DNA of 6,492 bases from an uncultured Bacteroides sp. (lineage in GTDB: Bacteria; Bacteroidota; Bacteroidia; Bacteroidales; Bacteroidaceae). Of the stretch, positions 1 to 6,492 are shown piece by piece. Under the pieces are notes generated by a model. That model was not told where the DNA came from, did no database searches, and saw only the letters and a list, made by a program, of their open reading frames with translations. A program made the position numbers and the translations under genes. The stretch covers positions 1 through 6,492 of the forward strand of contig CABROZ010000118.1 in the NCBI GenBank assembly GCA_902472795.1. Direction: 5' to 3'. Position 1 is the stretch's first letter. Each line of letters begins with the position of its first letter.

Positions 1-223
1 GAGTCAGATACTACAACTAAGTTTTGACACACCCTCGATAACTTCTTCTAACTTCTTTAACTCCTGCAAGCGTATCAAAATAGAAGAATACTTGCATTTT
101 GTCATTCTGAGCAAAGCGAAGAATCCCAAAACGGAAACTCGGATATTCAGATCCTTCACTTCGTTCAGGATGACATTACATAATGATTATACTTTTTTAT
201 TTTTACACACCTTCTTAAGTCAT
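1..223. other. Non-coding region downstream of the hydrolase operon
   Basis: No gene is supported here. The stretch lies 3' of the minus-strand operon and runs off the left window edge. It holds a short imperfect tandem repeat (TAACTTCTTC at 39-48, TAACTTCTTT at 49-58, then AACTCCTG), the dispersed inverted repeat listed separately, and a T-rich run at about 192-205. A 26-codon minus-strand frame (ATG near 96, stop near 19) exists but has no recognisable product. I cannot see the next gene to the left, so whether this is a convergent or a tandem junction is unknown. Confidence 0.6.
101..174. repeat. Dispersed imperfect inverted repeat (REP/MITE-like hairpin)
   Basis: The left arm (101-125, starting GTCATTCTGAGC) and the right arm (150-174, ending GTTCAGGATGAC) are reverse complements at 20 of 25 positions, and all five differences are transitions. 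The loop is 24 nt (126-149). From memory, this GTCATyCTGArCrAAGyGAAGrATC pattern is a high-copy intergenic palindrome in many Bacteroidota and some other phyla. It is often mis-annotated as short proteins reading like 'VILSKAKNP' or 'SFRMT', as happens here in the plus frame. It begins 49 nt beyond the stop of the GH127-type gene, so in the operon transcript it would fold into a 3' stem-loop. No U-tract follows in that direction (AAAATGCAAG follows). A T-rich run follows about 18 nt later in the plus direction. The arms are clear; family membership is recalled, not searched. Confidence 0.75.
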
Positions 224-2083
224 TCAGTCCGTCAGCTTACGAGTCCGGACATATACGCTGTAGGGCTCGTCGGTGACTTCGAACAAAGGCTTCAGGCGAT
301 ACGTCGTGCCACCATCGTCGAGCGAAAAGACGAGATTCTGCGCATCGGCCACCTTCAGCCCCGAAGCTACATCGGACGCCGAACCTTTCAGCCAGATTTC
401 GTCGGGCGACTGGAACGCCAGCAACATGGGACCATAGAAGACGGCAATCGTGCGGTCGTCGTCGGGCATGGACTCGATGCGGAAACCGAAATCGAAACGG
501 ATTTCGATGCGGTCGCCGTCGCTCCACTTGCGCTGCAGAGTGAAGAAGGAACCGGGAGTACCCGCACCTGCCTGCTCACCGTTGACGAAAATGGCTGTCT
601 GCTTGCTCCACGAAGGAACGAACAGGCGGAGAACCAACTTGGACGACTTCTTCATGGACAACGTGATGCCGACCTTATGGTCGCGAAGCAGGTCGCCGGT
701 CTGAGTCAGCGTGAGGCGACGATCCTTCCAGTCGAGCAGGGTGGGAATGTACTGATTGACCCAGAGCGTATCGCCGCTATGAAAGTAGATGTTGTTGTTC
801 AGCAGCGAAAAGGCTTCGATGCTGGAACCGTTGCAACACTTGAAATCGGCCTGACTGTCGAGGTACTTCTTCTGCCGCGGCGAGCCCAAAGGCAAATGAT
901 AGACACAGGCTCCGGTCTCGCGGTTCTGAAGAGCCATCACGGCATTGTAGAAAGTATTCATATAGGCGTCGGCATACTTCGGGTCGCGGGTCCAGGTAAA
1001 CAGGTGTGCCGTAAGCTTTTGGGTGTTGTGCGAAACACAGCTTTCGGCTATCTCGCGGGTGAGCGTATTGCCCAGATGTCCCGGCAGCCCCCAGTGTTCG
1101 GAAGTGAGCGAAGTGGGCGTAGTGGCATTGGGCCGCGGCCCGCTGCTCGAACCGTTGACATAGGCATGGGCGGAGAGAAGCATCTCCCAGAAGTTGGACA
1201 CCGCATCGTAGTACAGCGGATTGCCGGTCCGGTCGTAACCTTCGGCAAAGCCGTTCACTAACACGAGGTGGGTATTGGCGTGCAAGCCGGAAAGAATGTC
1301 TTCGTTGGCAGCAAGGGGACGGAGGAACCAGTCGCGGTCGAAGATACGGGCAAGCTTCAGGTGCTTCTCGTCGTGCGAGATGGCATAAAGTTCGTAAAGG
1401 ACTTCGTTCATGGCACCCGCCTCGTTCGAAGGATTGGCCTGAACAGTGTAGAGCATCTTGGAGATGGTTGCCTCGTCGAGCCGGCTCATGCGACGGTCTA
1501 CGTAGTCGGCCATCCCAAGCAAAATGTCGTAAGCCTGTCGGTTGCCGGTGTTGCGATAGACATCGAGCAGTCCCTGCATGATTTTATGATAAGTATAATA
1601 AGGTGCCCATACGCCACCAAAAACTTTTTCAAGCACATCGAAGTCGGTGGCAGGAAAAGCGGACAGGTAACCATCACCCAACGCCGACTGGCACTTGGCA
1701 AGTTCGGCAACCATGTAGTCGAGGCGGTCGTGCAGGAACGAATCGCCATACTTCCGTACCACCGAAGAGGCCGCCGACAGATAGTGACCTACAAAATGTC
1801 CGCGCAACCCGATGTACGGTGCTTCCCACCCGCCAAGCGGTTCGGCCGACGAAGGAAGCCCAGCATTGACTTTGAAGTTGTGGAGCAGACGGTCGGCATC
1901 GAGCGACTTCATCCAAGCGATGTTCAACGATTCGCGCTGCTGCACCCAGGAGGGTTGCAACACAACATCTTCAACCGGAAACGAAAGGGCACGGGACTTA
2001 TCGTCCCCTATGCCCTTTACGCTGAGACTACCGACCATCAAGGCCGATAACAGCAATAACAGAATTTTATTACTTGACTTCAT
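224..2083 (-). CDS. DUF1680/GH127-type glycoside hydrolase, putative beta-L-arabinofuranosidase
   Basis: A 619-residue secreted enzyme predicted to release beta-L-arabinofuranosyl residues from plant glycans. Residues 1-24 form a signal peptide (KSSNK then a run of Leu) with no lipobox Cys. The body (about 35-470) is an (alpha/alpha)-barrel-like DUF1680 region with the family signature GWEAPYIGLRGHFVGHYLSA at 85-104. By comparison with the characterised enzyme HypBA1, the key residues can be placed: E329 (SEHW) as acid/base; E347 and C349 (ESC) as zinc ligands; C416 as the nucleophilic Cys and C417 as a zinc ligand (KCCNG). The C-terminal part (about 480-619) looks like a beta-sandwich. The ESC-x3-N-x2-KLT spacing recalls GH146 as well as GH127, so I do not fix the family number. 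It is slightly shorter than HypBA1 (about 658) and appears intact. It is last in the operon, 36 nt after the GH43-LamG gene. The start precedes the only good signal peptide and has no strong Shine-Dalgarno site. Exact substrate is inferred. Confidence 0.9.
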   Translation of the reverse strand: MKSSNKILLLLLSALMVGSLSVKGIGDDKSRALSFPVEDVVLQPSWVQQRESLNIAWMKSLDADRLLHNFKVNAGLPSSAEPLGGWEAPYIGLRGHFVGHYLSAASSVVRKYGDSFLHDRLDYMVAELAKCQSALGDGYLSAFPATDFDVLEKVFGGVWAPYYTYHKIMQGLLDVYRNTGNRQAYDILLGMADYVDRRMSRLDEATISKMLYTVQANPSNEAGAMNEVLYELYAISHDEKHLKLARIFDRDWFLRPLAANEDILSGLHANTHLVLVNGFAEGYDRTGNPLYYDAVSNFWEMLLSAHAYVNGSSSGPRPNATTPTSLTSEHWGLPGHLGNTLTREIAESCVSHNTQKLTAHLFTWTRDPKYADAYMNTFYNAVMALQNRETGACVYHLPLGSPRQKKYLDSQADFKCCNGSSIEAFSLLNNNIYFHSGDTLWVNQYIPTLLDWKDRRLTLTQTGDLLRDHKVGITLSMKKSSKLVLRLFVPSWSKQTAIFVNGEQAGAGTPGSFFTLQRKWSDGDRIEIRFDFGFRIESMPDDDRTIAVFYGPMLLAFQSPDEIWLKGSASDVASGLKVADAQNLVFSLDDGGTTYRLKPLFEVTDEPYSVYVRTRKLTD

Positions 2084-2119
2084 TTTAAAAAGCGGACTTG
2101 ACTGTTGCGTTTATCAGAA

Positions 2120-3892
2120 TTACTTCCGGGCAGGCTTTACGCTGATACCTTCGGTAGTCAGCTTAATGGGCTGAATGGTGCCGTCGGGATTGAAGTAGAG
2201 ATATTCTACGCACACATGACGGCGACAGTCACCACCCGGAGTGCCGTCCAGCGGATAAGAACCGTCGTGATAGAAGAAATACCACTGTCCCTTGAACTCG
2301 ACAACAGAAGGATGAATGGTAAAACCGTGATTGGCCGGGCCGGTAATGTAGCCACGGAACGTCCACGGACCTTCGATATTCTCGGCAGTAGCATAACAGA
2401 TCTGCTCGGGCTGTACACCGGGAGCATCGGCAGCATATACATTATAATATAGGTTACCACGCTTGAACAACCAAGGACCTTCGGCAAAGTTACGGAAAGG
2501 TACCTTCTTGACGGGACCGTCAAGTTCGATCATATTCTTCTTCAGTTTCACCATGTAGCAGTCGCCATTACCCCATGCCATCCAGGGAGTTCCGTCATCG
2601 TCGATCAAAACAGTCGGATCGATATCGGCATTGGGACGGTGCGAGTCAGGTGTCATGTCGTCAGTAATCAGCGGAGTACCATCCTTACGAGCCGGCTTGA
2701 AGGGGCCCATAGGCGAATCGCTGACGGCTACGGAAATCATGTGCTGTCCATTGTCTTTCCGGTCCAGAGTAACATAATAGTAGTATTTGCCATCTTTCTC
2801 GACCACTTGTGCAGCCCATGCTCCGTAAGGACTTGCACCGGGGAAGTCGGCAGCACGCAATACGGGACCGTGTGCCGTCCAGTTCTTCATGTCGGAAGAG
2901 GAATAGCAAAGCCATTCGGGCATGTTGAACCATCCACCTGCACCGGCTCTGTCGGCTCCGACGTAAGCATAGGCTTTATCGCCAATGATGGTAACTGCCG
3001 GATCGCCCGTAAACGAATCGCGGAACAAGGGATTCTGTCCCGGCTTAAACGGTTTCTCTTCTCCACAGATGGAAACTTCGTCAATAGCTCCGTCGAGTAC
3101 GGAAAGACTGTTGGGGAAACCGCCCGGATAACCGCGTCCGATGACCCACATACCGGCATTGTGGCGTACAGCCAAGCCTTTATACTTAAGAATGGAAACA
3201 CTATACTTCTGTCCTCCGGAAAGACGGACACCGAACTCCATCACGGTTTCGTTCTTCTTCTCGTTGTATCGGGCACGGGCATAAACGTCGTACCAGCGAC
3301 CGCCTTCGACATGGCTGCCTGTGGCAAGACGCTGCGGCTGACCATCGACATCGGCCACCTGAACGAAAAAGCGTTGCTCCATGGGGTCGAAACCGATGGA
3401 CAGGTCGGCGTAAATGGAACCTTTGGTACCTTCCTTGCACAGATAGACCTGCTCGGTGCCCAAGTGATTGCACTTCAGGCTGAAGCTGATGTCCCACGCC
3501 TGCTGTATGTCGTAGAACGGCAACGGACGGTTGAAAGGTACTACGTATTCGCGGCCTTTCAGCAGAAGCGAGCGGGTATTGGGACGCCCGTTGACGGTCG
3601 ATGAGGGTACATCATCGGAAAAGAGGTTGGGTGACGGGGCGTAATCGTTGCACTGAATGAAGTTGCCGTTTCCGCTTTCGTCGTAAACGTAAGGTTGCGG
3701 CTCGGCCGGTTTTCCCTTATCGGACGTCAGCGGCTGTCCGACCACGGAAGCCGAAACGGAATCGCCCGACAGGTGCTGTACTTTCTCGAAACTCCAATAT
3801 GCCAATTGCTTAGCCTTACCCGTATCGCCGGCATTGGCAGCTCCGGCGAGCAGAAGGGAAAGCGGTAAAATACAAAATCTGCTGAATCTCAT
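2120..3892 (-). CDS. GH43 family glycosidase with N-terminal LamG-like domain
   Basis: A 590-residue secreted two-domain protein, probably an alpha-L-arabinofuranosidase or beta-xylosidase-type exo-enzyme. Residues 1-21 are a signal peptide ending in ANA. Residues about 27-277 look like a LamG/concanavalin A jelly roll: AYWSFE at the start, DESGNGN at 71-77 and DGAIDEVSICG at 267-277, the classic opening and closing motifs. Residues about 287-590 are a five-bladed GH43 propeller. Its expected catalytic residues are D297 (TGDPAV, base), D425 (DIDPTVLIDDDG, pKa modulator) and E471 (AEGPW, acid), with H527 (TIHPS) as the usual metal-site His. The frame stays open to 3985, but that start would overlap the upstream gene by 62 nt and put 31 hydrophilic residues before the signal peptide, so I chose ATG at 3892. 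This start leaves a 31-nt gap after the GH43-CBM6 gene. Middle gene of the operon. The subfamily and true substrate cannot be settled by eye. Confidence 0.9.
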   Translation of the reverse strand: MRFSRFCILPLSLLLAGAANAGDTGKAKQLAYWSFEKVQHLSGDSVSASVVGQPLTSDKGKPAEPQPYVYDESGNGNFIQCNDYAPSPNLFSDDVPSSTVNGRPNTRSLLLKGREYVVPFNRPLPFYDIQQAWDISFSLKCNHLGTEQVYLCKEGTKGSIYADLSIGFDPMEQRFFVQVADVDGQPQRLATGSHVEGGRWYDVYARARYNEKKNETVMEFGVRLSGGQKYSVSILKYKGLAVRHNAGMWVIGRGYPGGFPNSLSVLDGAIDEVSICGEEKPFKPGQNPLFRDSFTGDPAVTIIGDKAYAYVGADRAGAGGWFNMPEWLCYSSSDMKNWTAHGPVLRAADFPGASPYGAWAAQVVEKDGKYYYYVTLDRKDNGQHMISVAVSDSPMGPFKPARKDGTPLITDDMTPDSHRPNADIDPTVLIDDDGTPWMAWGNGDCYMVKLKKNMIELDGPVKKVPFRNFAEGPWLFKRGNLYYNVYAADAPGVQPEQICYATAENIEGPWTFRGYITGPANHGFTIHPSVVEFKGQWYFFYHDGSYPLDGTPGGDCRRHVCVEYLYFNPDGTIQPIKLTTEGISVKPARK

Positions 3893-3923
3893 TGTTTTTA
3901 TGTTCTTGTTTATGGTATTATGT

Positions 3924-5303
3924 CTATCGATTAAATTTCCACCAGTCGAAGTTGAACAGTTCTCCGTCTCCACCTTTGAAGACAAAGAACAGATTGTGAA
4001 TGCCGGATACTTTCTTCACATCGGCCTTCACGGTCTTCCACGAATTGGGACCGCCTGTGGGGGTCACCTCGCAGGTTCCTATCAGAGTGCCGTCGGCACT
4101 GTCGAGACGAATCTCGATCTTGCCCGATGTTTCCGAAGCTACGGCAGCCTGAAAACGTCCGGCTCCTTTCTTGAAGTCCACGGCATCTACTTCGATGTAG
4201 TCGCCGCTGTGGATGGAAGTGACGTACATGCCGGCTTTCGGGTCACGAGCCGTCTTGAGTCCTTCACTCCACGCGATTGTCTCGGCTTCGGTGCGCTGAT
4301 AGGGATTCAACGTGGAAAGTGGAGCCACGGCTTTTCCGTCGTCCCACCAGGGGAGTTCCTGAATGGTGCCGTCGGGGTTGTAGTTCATTTCGGCCACACA
4401 GATGCAGCGGCGTTCATGATGCTTGTCGGTAATGGCAAAGTTCAGACGGTAGCTGAAACCGAAAACGTAGGATTTGTCCTTATACTCGATGACGCCCGGA
4501 TGATTGCCCGAAGAACGTCCGTCGGGCTTCATGATGTATCCTTTGAACTCCCACGGACCGGTCGGTGTCTTGGCCATGGAATAGCCGATGCCTTCGGGAC
4601 AACAGGTACTGGCGTAGGCGTTGTAGTAATAACCGTTCTTCTTGAATACCCACGGACCTTCCTGATAGTGGTAAGGATCGGGTTTTCCTTCTTCTTTCCG
4701 GATCTGGGAATCTTTGGTGATTTCGCCGGAATAGGATATCATGTCTTCGTTGAGCTTCACATACCACAGGTTGGGATTGCCCCAATAGAGATAGGCCTGT
4801 CCGTCGTCGTCGATCAGTACCGTAGGGTCGATGCTGTCGTATTCGCTTCCGATCAGCGGTTTTCCAATCGGATCGGTAAAGGAACCGAAAGGACTGTCGG
4901 CAACCAGCACTCCGATGCCACGCCCCTGAACGGGACAATACAAATAGAACTTTCCGTTGCGTTCGACACACTGTGCCGCCCAGGCGCCGTTCTCGAAATC
5001 GCCCCAACCGGCATTGCCGGCCCACGAAAAGTTGTGCAAATCGGCTACTACGTCGTGGTCTGTCCAGTTCACCATATCGGTGGAAGTGTAGAGCAACCAG
5101 TCCTTCATTCTGAAACCGGCCATGCCTTCGGGAGCATCGTCTTCGTCGTGACCTGTATATAGATAGACTACATCTTTATAAACTAACGGTGCCGGATCGG
5201 CGGTAAACTTCGTTTGAATAATGGGTCTTTGCGCCATACTGTCCTGTCCCATGGCCAAAAAAGACAGAAACATACTGCCTGCCAAAAGAATTGTTTTCTT
5301 CAT
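3924..5303 (-). CDS. GH43 family glycosidase with C-terminal CBM6-like domain
   Basis: A 459-residue secreted enzyme, first gene of the operon. It probably cleaves alpha-L-arabinofuranosyl or beta-xylosyl linkages in hemicellulose or pectin side chains. The signal peptide is MKKTILLAGSMFLSFLAMG (cleavage near 19-25, no lipobox). Residues about 30-325 form a GH43 five-bladed propeller. D36 (TADPAP) is the expected base, D159 (SIDPTVLIDDDG) the pKa modulator and E215 (QEGPW) the acid, with H268 (GNHPG) at the metal site. Residues about 334-459, starting YQRTEAETIAW and ending FNFDWWKFNR, match the start and end signatures of CBM6, a beta-sandwich that binds xylan or related glycans. An upstream in-frame ATG at 5315 would add MYRG. 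I prefer 5303 because MKK starts a standard signal peptide, although AGGGGA sits too close to that ATG to serve as a normal Shine-Dalgarno site. It shares propeller motifs with the next gene but the domain order differs, so this is not a recent tandem duplication. Confidence 0.9.
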   Translation of the reverse strand: MKKTILLAGSMFLSFLAMGQDSMAQRPIIQTKFTADPAPLVYKDVVYLYTGHDEDDAPEGMAGFRMKDWLLYTSTDMVNWTDHDVVADLHNFSWAGNAGWGDFENGAWAAQCVERNGKFYLYCPVQGRGIGVLVADSPFGSFTDPIGKPLIGSEYDSIDPTVLIDDDGQAYLYWGNPNLWYVKLNEDMISYSGEITKDSQIRKEEGKPDPYHYQEGPWVFKKNGYYYNAYASTCCPEGIGYSMAKTPTGPWEFKGYIMKPDGRSSGNHPGVIEYKDKSYVFGFSYRLNFAITDKHHERRCICVAEMNYNPDGTIQELPWWDDGKAVAPLSTLNPYQRTEAETIAWSEGLKTARDPKAGMYVTSIHSGDYIEVDAVDFKKGAGRFQAAVASETSGKIEIRLDSADGTLIGTCEVTPTGGPNSWKTVKADVKKVSGIHNLFFVFKGGDGELFNFDWWKFNR

Positions 5304-5357
5304 TCCCCTATACATTATTTATATATATATTAGTCTCAATCAATCCGATTTGTTTTT

Positions 5358-5383
5358 TGACTAAAAAGCTACATGATTAGTCA
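5358..5383. promoter_or_regulatory. Inverted repeat TGACTAA-N12-TTAGTCA, candidate operator or leader hairpin
   Basis: A perfect 7-bp inverted repeat (5358-5364 and 5377-5383) with a 12-nt spacer lies 54 nt upstream of the preferred start of the GH43-CBM6 gene. A further direct copy of TTAGTC sits at 5330-5335, between this repeat and the gene. The position suits a regulator-binding site or a hairpin in the 5' leader of the operon mRNA. No known regulator is matched, so function is inferred from symmetry and position only. Confidence 0.35.
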
Positions 5384-5554
5384 GTTTGGGAAATGTGTGT
5401 CACTCCCGCAAAAGCTTTTATGCAAAGAACGAAAATAATCATAAAACAATATCAGCCTATATTTACTTTTAATAGCACAGAAACGACTTTTTTCCGCAGT
5501 ATTTCCTGTAAACAAGCAAGATATGAGGGGTTTGCAACAAAAAAACGGAATACG

Positions 5555-5588
5555 TTAGCAAGTTTTTACCCTATTTTACCTAAATTTG
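5555..5588 (+). promoter_or_regulatory. Putative Bacteroides sigma-ABfr promoter for the SulP gene
   Basis: TAAATTTG at 5581-5588 is an exact match to the Bacteroides -7 consensus TAnnTTTG. A weak -33 candidate, TTAG at 5555-5558 (consensus TTTG), lies 22 nt upstream, slightly longer than the usual spacing. Transcription would begin just downstream, around 5594-5600, giving a 5' leader of roughly 50-57 nt before the ATG at 5651. The -7 match is what I see; promoter activity is inferred. Confidence 0.55.
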
Positions 5589-5650
5589 CACCCGTTTTTT
5601 CAAAAAGACAACAAACATCAATAGGTAAACAAAGTTCTACAAATCAGAAA

Positions 5651-6492
5651 ATGAAAGCGTTCGAATTCAGGCCGAAGCTCTACACGGCTCTAAAAAATTA
5701 TTCTAAAGAAATGTTCATGGCCGACCTCATGGCCGGTATTATTGTAGGTATTGTGGCTTTGCCGCTGGCCATTGCCTTTGGTATCGCATCGGGAGTATCG
5801 CCCGAAAAAGGTATCGTGACGGCCATCATCGCAGGATTCATCATCTCGCTGCTGGGTGGAAGCAAGGTACAGATAGGCGGACCGACCGGAGCGTTTATCG
5901 TCATCATTTATGGCATTATCCAGCAATACGGCGAAGCAGGCCTCATCGTGGCTACGCTGATGGCAGGCGTCATACTAGTATTGCTGGGCGTGTTCAAGTT
6001 GGGTGCGGTCATCAAGTTTATCCCCTACCCCATCGTAGTCGGATTTACAAGCGGTATCGCTGTCACCATCTTCACCACGCAGGTGGCCGACGTATTCGGT
6101 TTGCAATTCGGCGACGACAAGGTGCCGGGCGACTTCATCGGCAAGTGGATGGTTTACTTCCGCCACTTCGACACGGTGAACTGGTGGAATACGCTGGTCA
6201 GCATTGCCAGTATCGCCATCATTGCGCTGACACCCAAGTTCTCGAAAAAGATTCCCGGCTCGCTGATTGCCATTATCGTGGTGACTGTAGCCGTATGGCT
6301 GATGAAAACGTACGGCGGCATCGACTGCATCGATACCATCGGCGACCGCTTCAGCATCCGTGCCGAACTGCCTGACGCCGCCATCCCCGCATTGGATTGG
6401 GAAGCGGTGAAGAATCTGTTTCCTGTAGCTGTGACGATTGCCGTGCTGGGTGCCATCGAATCGTTGCTTTCGGCTACGGTAGCCGACGGTAT
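5651..6492 (+). CDS. SulP family (SLC26-like) inorganic anion transporter, 3' end truncated by window
   Basis: The first 280 codons of an inner-membrane anion permease, running off the right edge (last full codon ends at 6490). SulP/SLC26 proteins carry sulfate, bicarbonate or other anions, often with sodium or protons; which one applies here cannot be told from sequence alone. The N-terminus has the family signature in order: DLMAGIIVGIVALPLAIAFG (25-44), the SGVSPEKGI loop (47-55), and AGFIISLLGGSKVQIGGPTGAF (61-82). Further membrane segments lie near 96-117, 124-143, 181-193, 203-217 and 257-275, with PYPIVVGFTSGIAV at 125-138 and GSLIAII at 203-209. The visible part corresponds to about half of a typical family member of 500-600 residues; a C-terminal STAS domain, if present, would lie outside. 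The start is the first ATG after the putative promoter, preceded by purine-rich CAGAAA. It is divergent from the hydrolase operon, with no evident functional link. Confidence 0.92.
   Translation, partial: MKAFEFRPKLYTALKNYSKEMFMADLMAGIIVGIVALPLAIAFGIASGVSPEKGIVTAIIAGFIISLLGGSKVQIGGPTGAFIVIIYGIIQQYGEAGLIVATLMAGVILVLLGVFKLGAVIKFIPYPIVVGFTSGIAVTIFTTQVADVFGLQFGDDKVPGDFIGKWMVYFRHFDTVNWWNTLVSIASIAIIALTPKFSKKIPGSLIAIIVVTVAVWLMKTYGGIDCIDTIGDRFSIRAELPDAAIPALDWEAVKNLFPVAVTIAVLGAIESLLSATVADG

Larger units (their letters stand above)
5304..5650. other. Divergent intergenic promoter region
   Basis: This AT-rich gap of about 350 nt separates the leftward hydrolase operon from the rightward SulP gene, so both promoters should lie here. 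Visible elements are an alternating TA tract (5320-5330) beside the hydrolase start, three TTAGTC/GACTAA motifs (5330-5382), a perfect AAAAGCTTTT palindrome (5410-5419), and a Bacteroides-type promoter for the SulP gene near 5555-5588. I looked for a matching -7 box (TAnnTTTG on the minus strand) for the hydrolase operon and found none, which suggests an activator-dependent or diverged promoter. No RNA gene or additional ORF with a recognisable product was seen. Confidence 0.6.

Noticed and set aside
19..96. Minus-strand 26-codon frame beginning MQVFFYFDTLAGVK
   Set aside because: Too short, with no recognisable product and no clear ribosome binding site. It is more likely chance within non-coding DNA.
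101..174. Rho-independent terminator for the hydrolase operon
   Set aside because: The stem is strong, but no U-tract follows it in the minus direction, and the arms match a dispersed repeat pattern better. A terminator role remains possible but is not shown.
92..1261. Long plus-strand open frame (389 codons) opposite the GH127-type gene, followed by another at 1268-2050
   Set aside because: Both are in exact codon-complementary register with the minus-strand gene. They stay open only because that gene rarely uses TTA, CTA and TCA codons, and the gap between them falls at a TTA Leu codon. The products show no domain, and the first begins inside the dispersed repeat.
2639..3604. Plus-strand open frame of 321 codons opposite the LamG-GH43 gene
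   Set aside because: Again in codon-complementary register with a well-supported gene; a shadow of codon bias.
3834..5162. Plus-strand open frame of 442 codons opposite the GH43-CBM6 gene
   Set aside because: It has the same codon-complementary register and no recognisable domain, while the minus strand carries a complete signal peptide, GH43 and CBM6-like architecture.
2120..5303. Recent tandem duplication of the two GH43 genes
   Set aside because: They share only propeller motifs such as DPTVLIDDDG and NPDGTIQ. Accessory domains, overall length and most of the sequence differ, so they are ancient paralogues at most.
5690..6166. Minus-strand short frames opposite the SulP gene
   Set aside because: They lie entirely within a clear SulP coding sequence, and their translations are low-complexity shadows of membrane codons.

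Overview
The window looks like a chromosomal segment from a gut-type Bacteroides or close relative in the Bacteroidota. The evidence is a run of secreted plant-glycan hydrolases, AT-rich intergenic DNA without clear Shine-Dalgarno sites, a Bacteroides-style -7 box (TAnnTTTG) before the rightmost gene, and codon usage typical of that group. This placement is inference from content; no taxonomic marker gene is present.

Layout from left to right. Positions 1-223 are non-coding and hold an imperfect 25-bp inverted repeat (101-174) of the dispersed 'GTCATtCTGAgC..AAG' type. Positions 224-5303 hold three genes on the minus strand, read right to left with gaps of only 31 and 36 nt, so very probably one operon. 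Its order is a GH43 enzyme with a C-terminal CBM6-like domain, a second GH43 enzyme with an N-terminal LamG-like (concanavalin A fold) domain, and a DUF1680/GH127-type (GH127/GH146 group) putative beta-L-arabinofuranosidase. All three begin with a Sec-type signal peptide and lack a convincing lipobox, so they are probably periplasmic. Positions 5304-5650 are a divergent promoter region with several short symmetric motifs. From 5651 to the right edge, on the plus strand, runs the first 280 codons of a SulP-family anion permease, cut by the window end.

The three hydrolases make sense as a side-chain trimming set. The two GH43 proteins keep the Asp/Asp/Glu catalytic set and would remove alpha-L-arabinofuranosyl or beta-xylosyl units. 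The GH127-type protein keeps the Glu/Cys/Cys-Cys zinc-thiolate site and would remove beta-L-arabinofuranosyl units. The likely target is an arabinose-rich plant polysaccharide or glycoprotein (arabinan, arabinogalactan or extensin-like). No SusC/SusD pair or regulator lies in the window, so this is either the edge of a polysaccharide utilization locus or a stand-alone enzyme operon. The SulP gene is divergent and probably unrelated housekeeping ion transport.

I see no clear previously undescribed system. The best leads are the dispersed inverted repeat after the operon, the three TTAGTC motifs before it, and the pairing of a beta-L-arabinofuranosidase-type enzyme with two GH43s.
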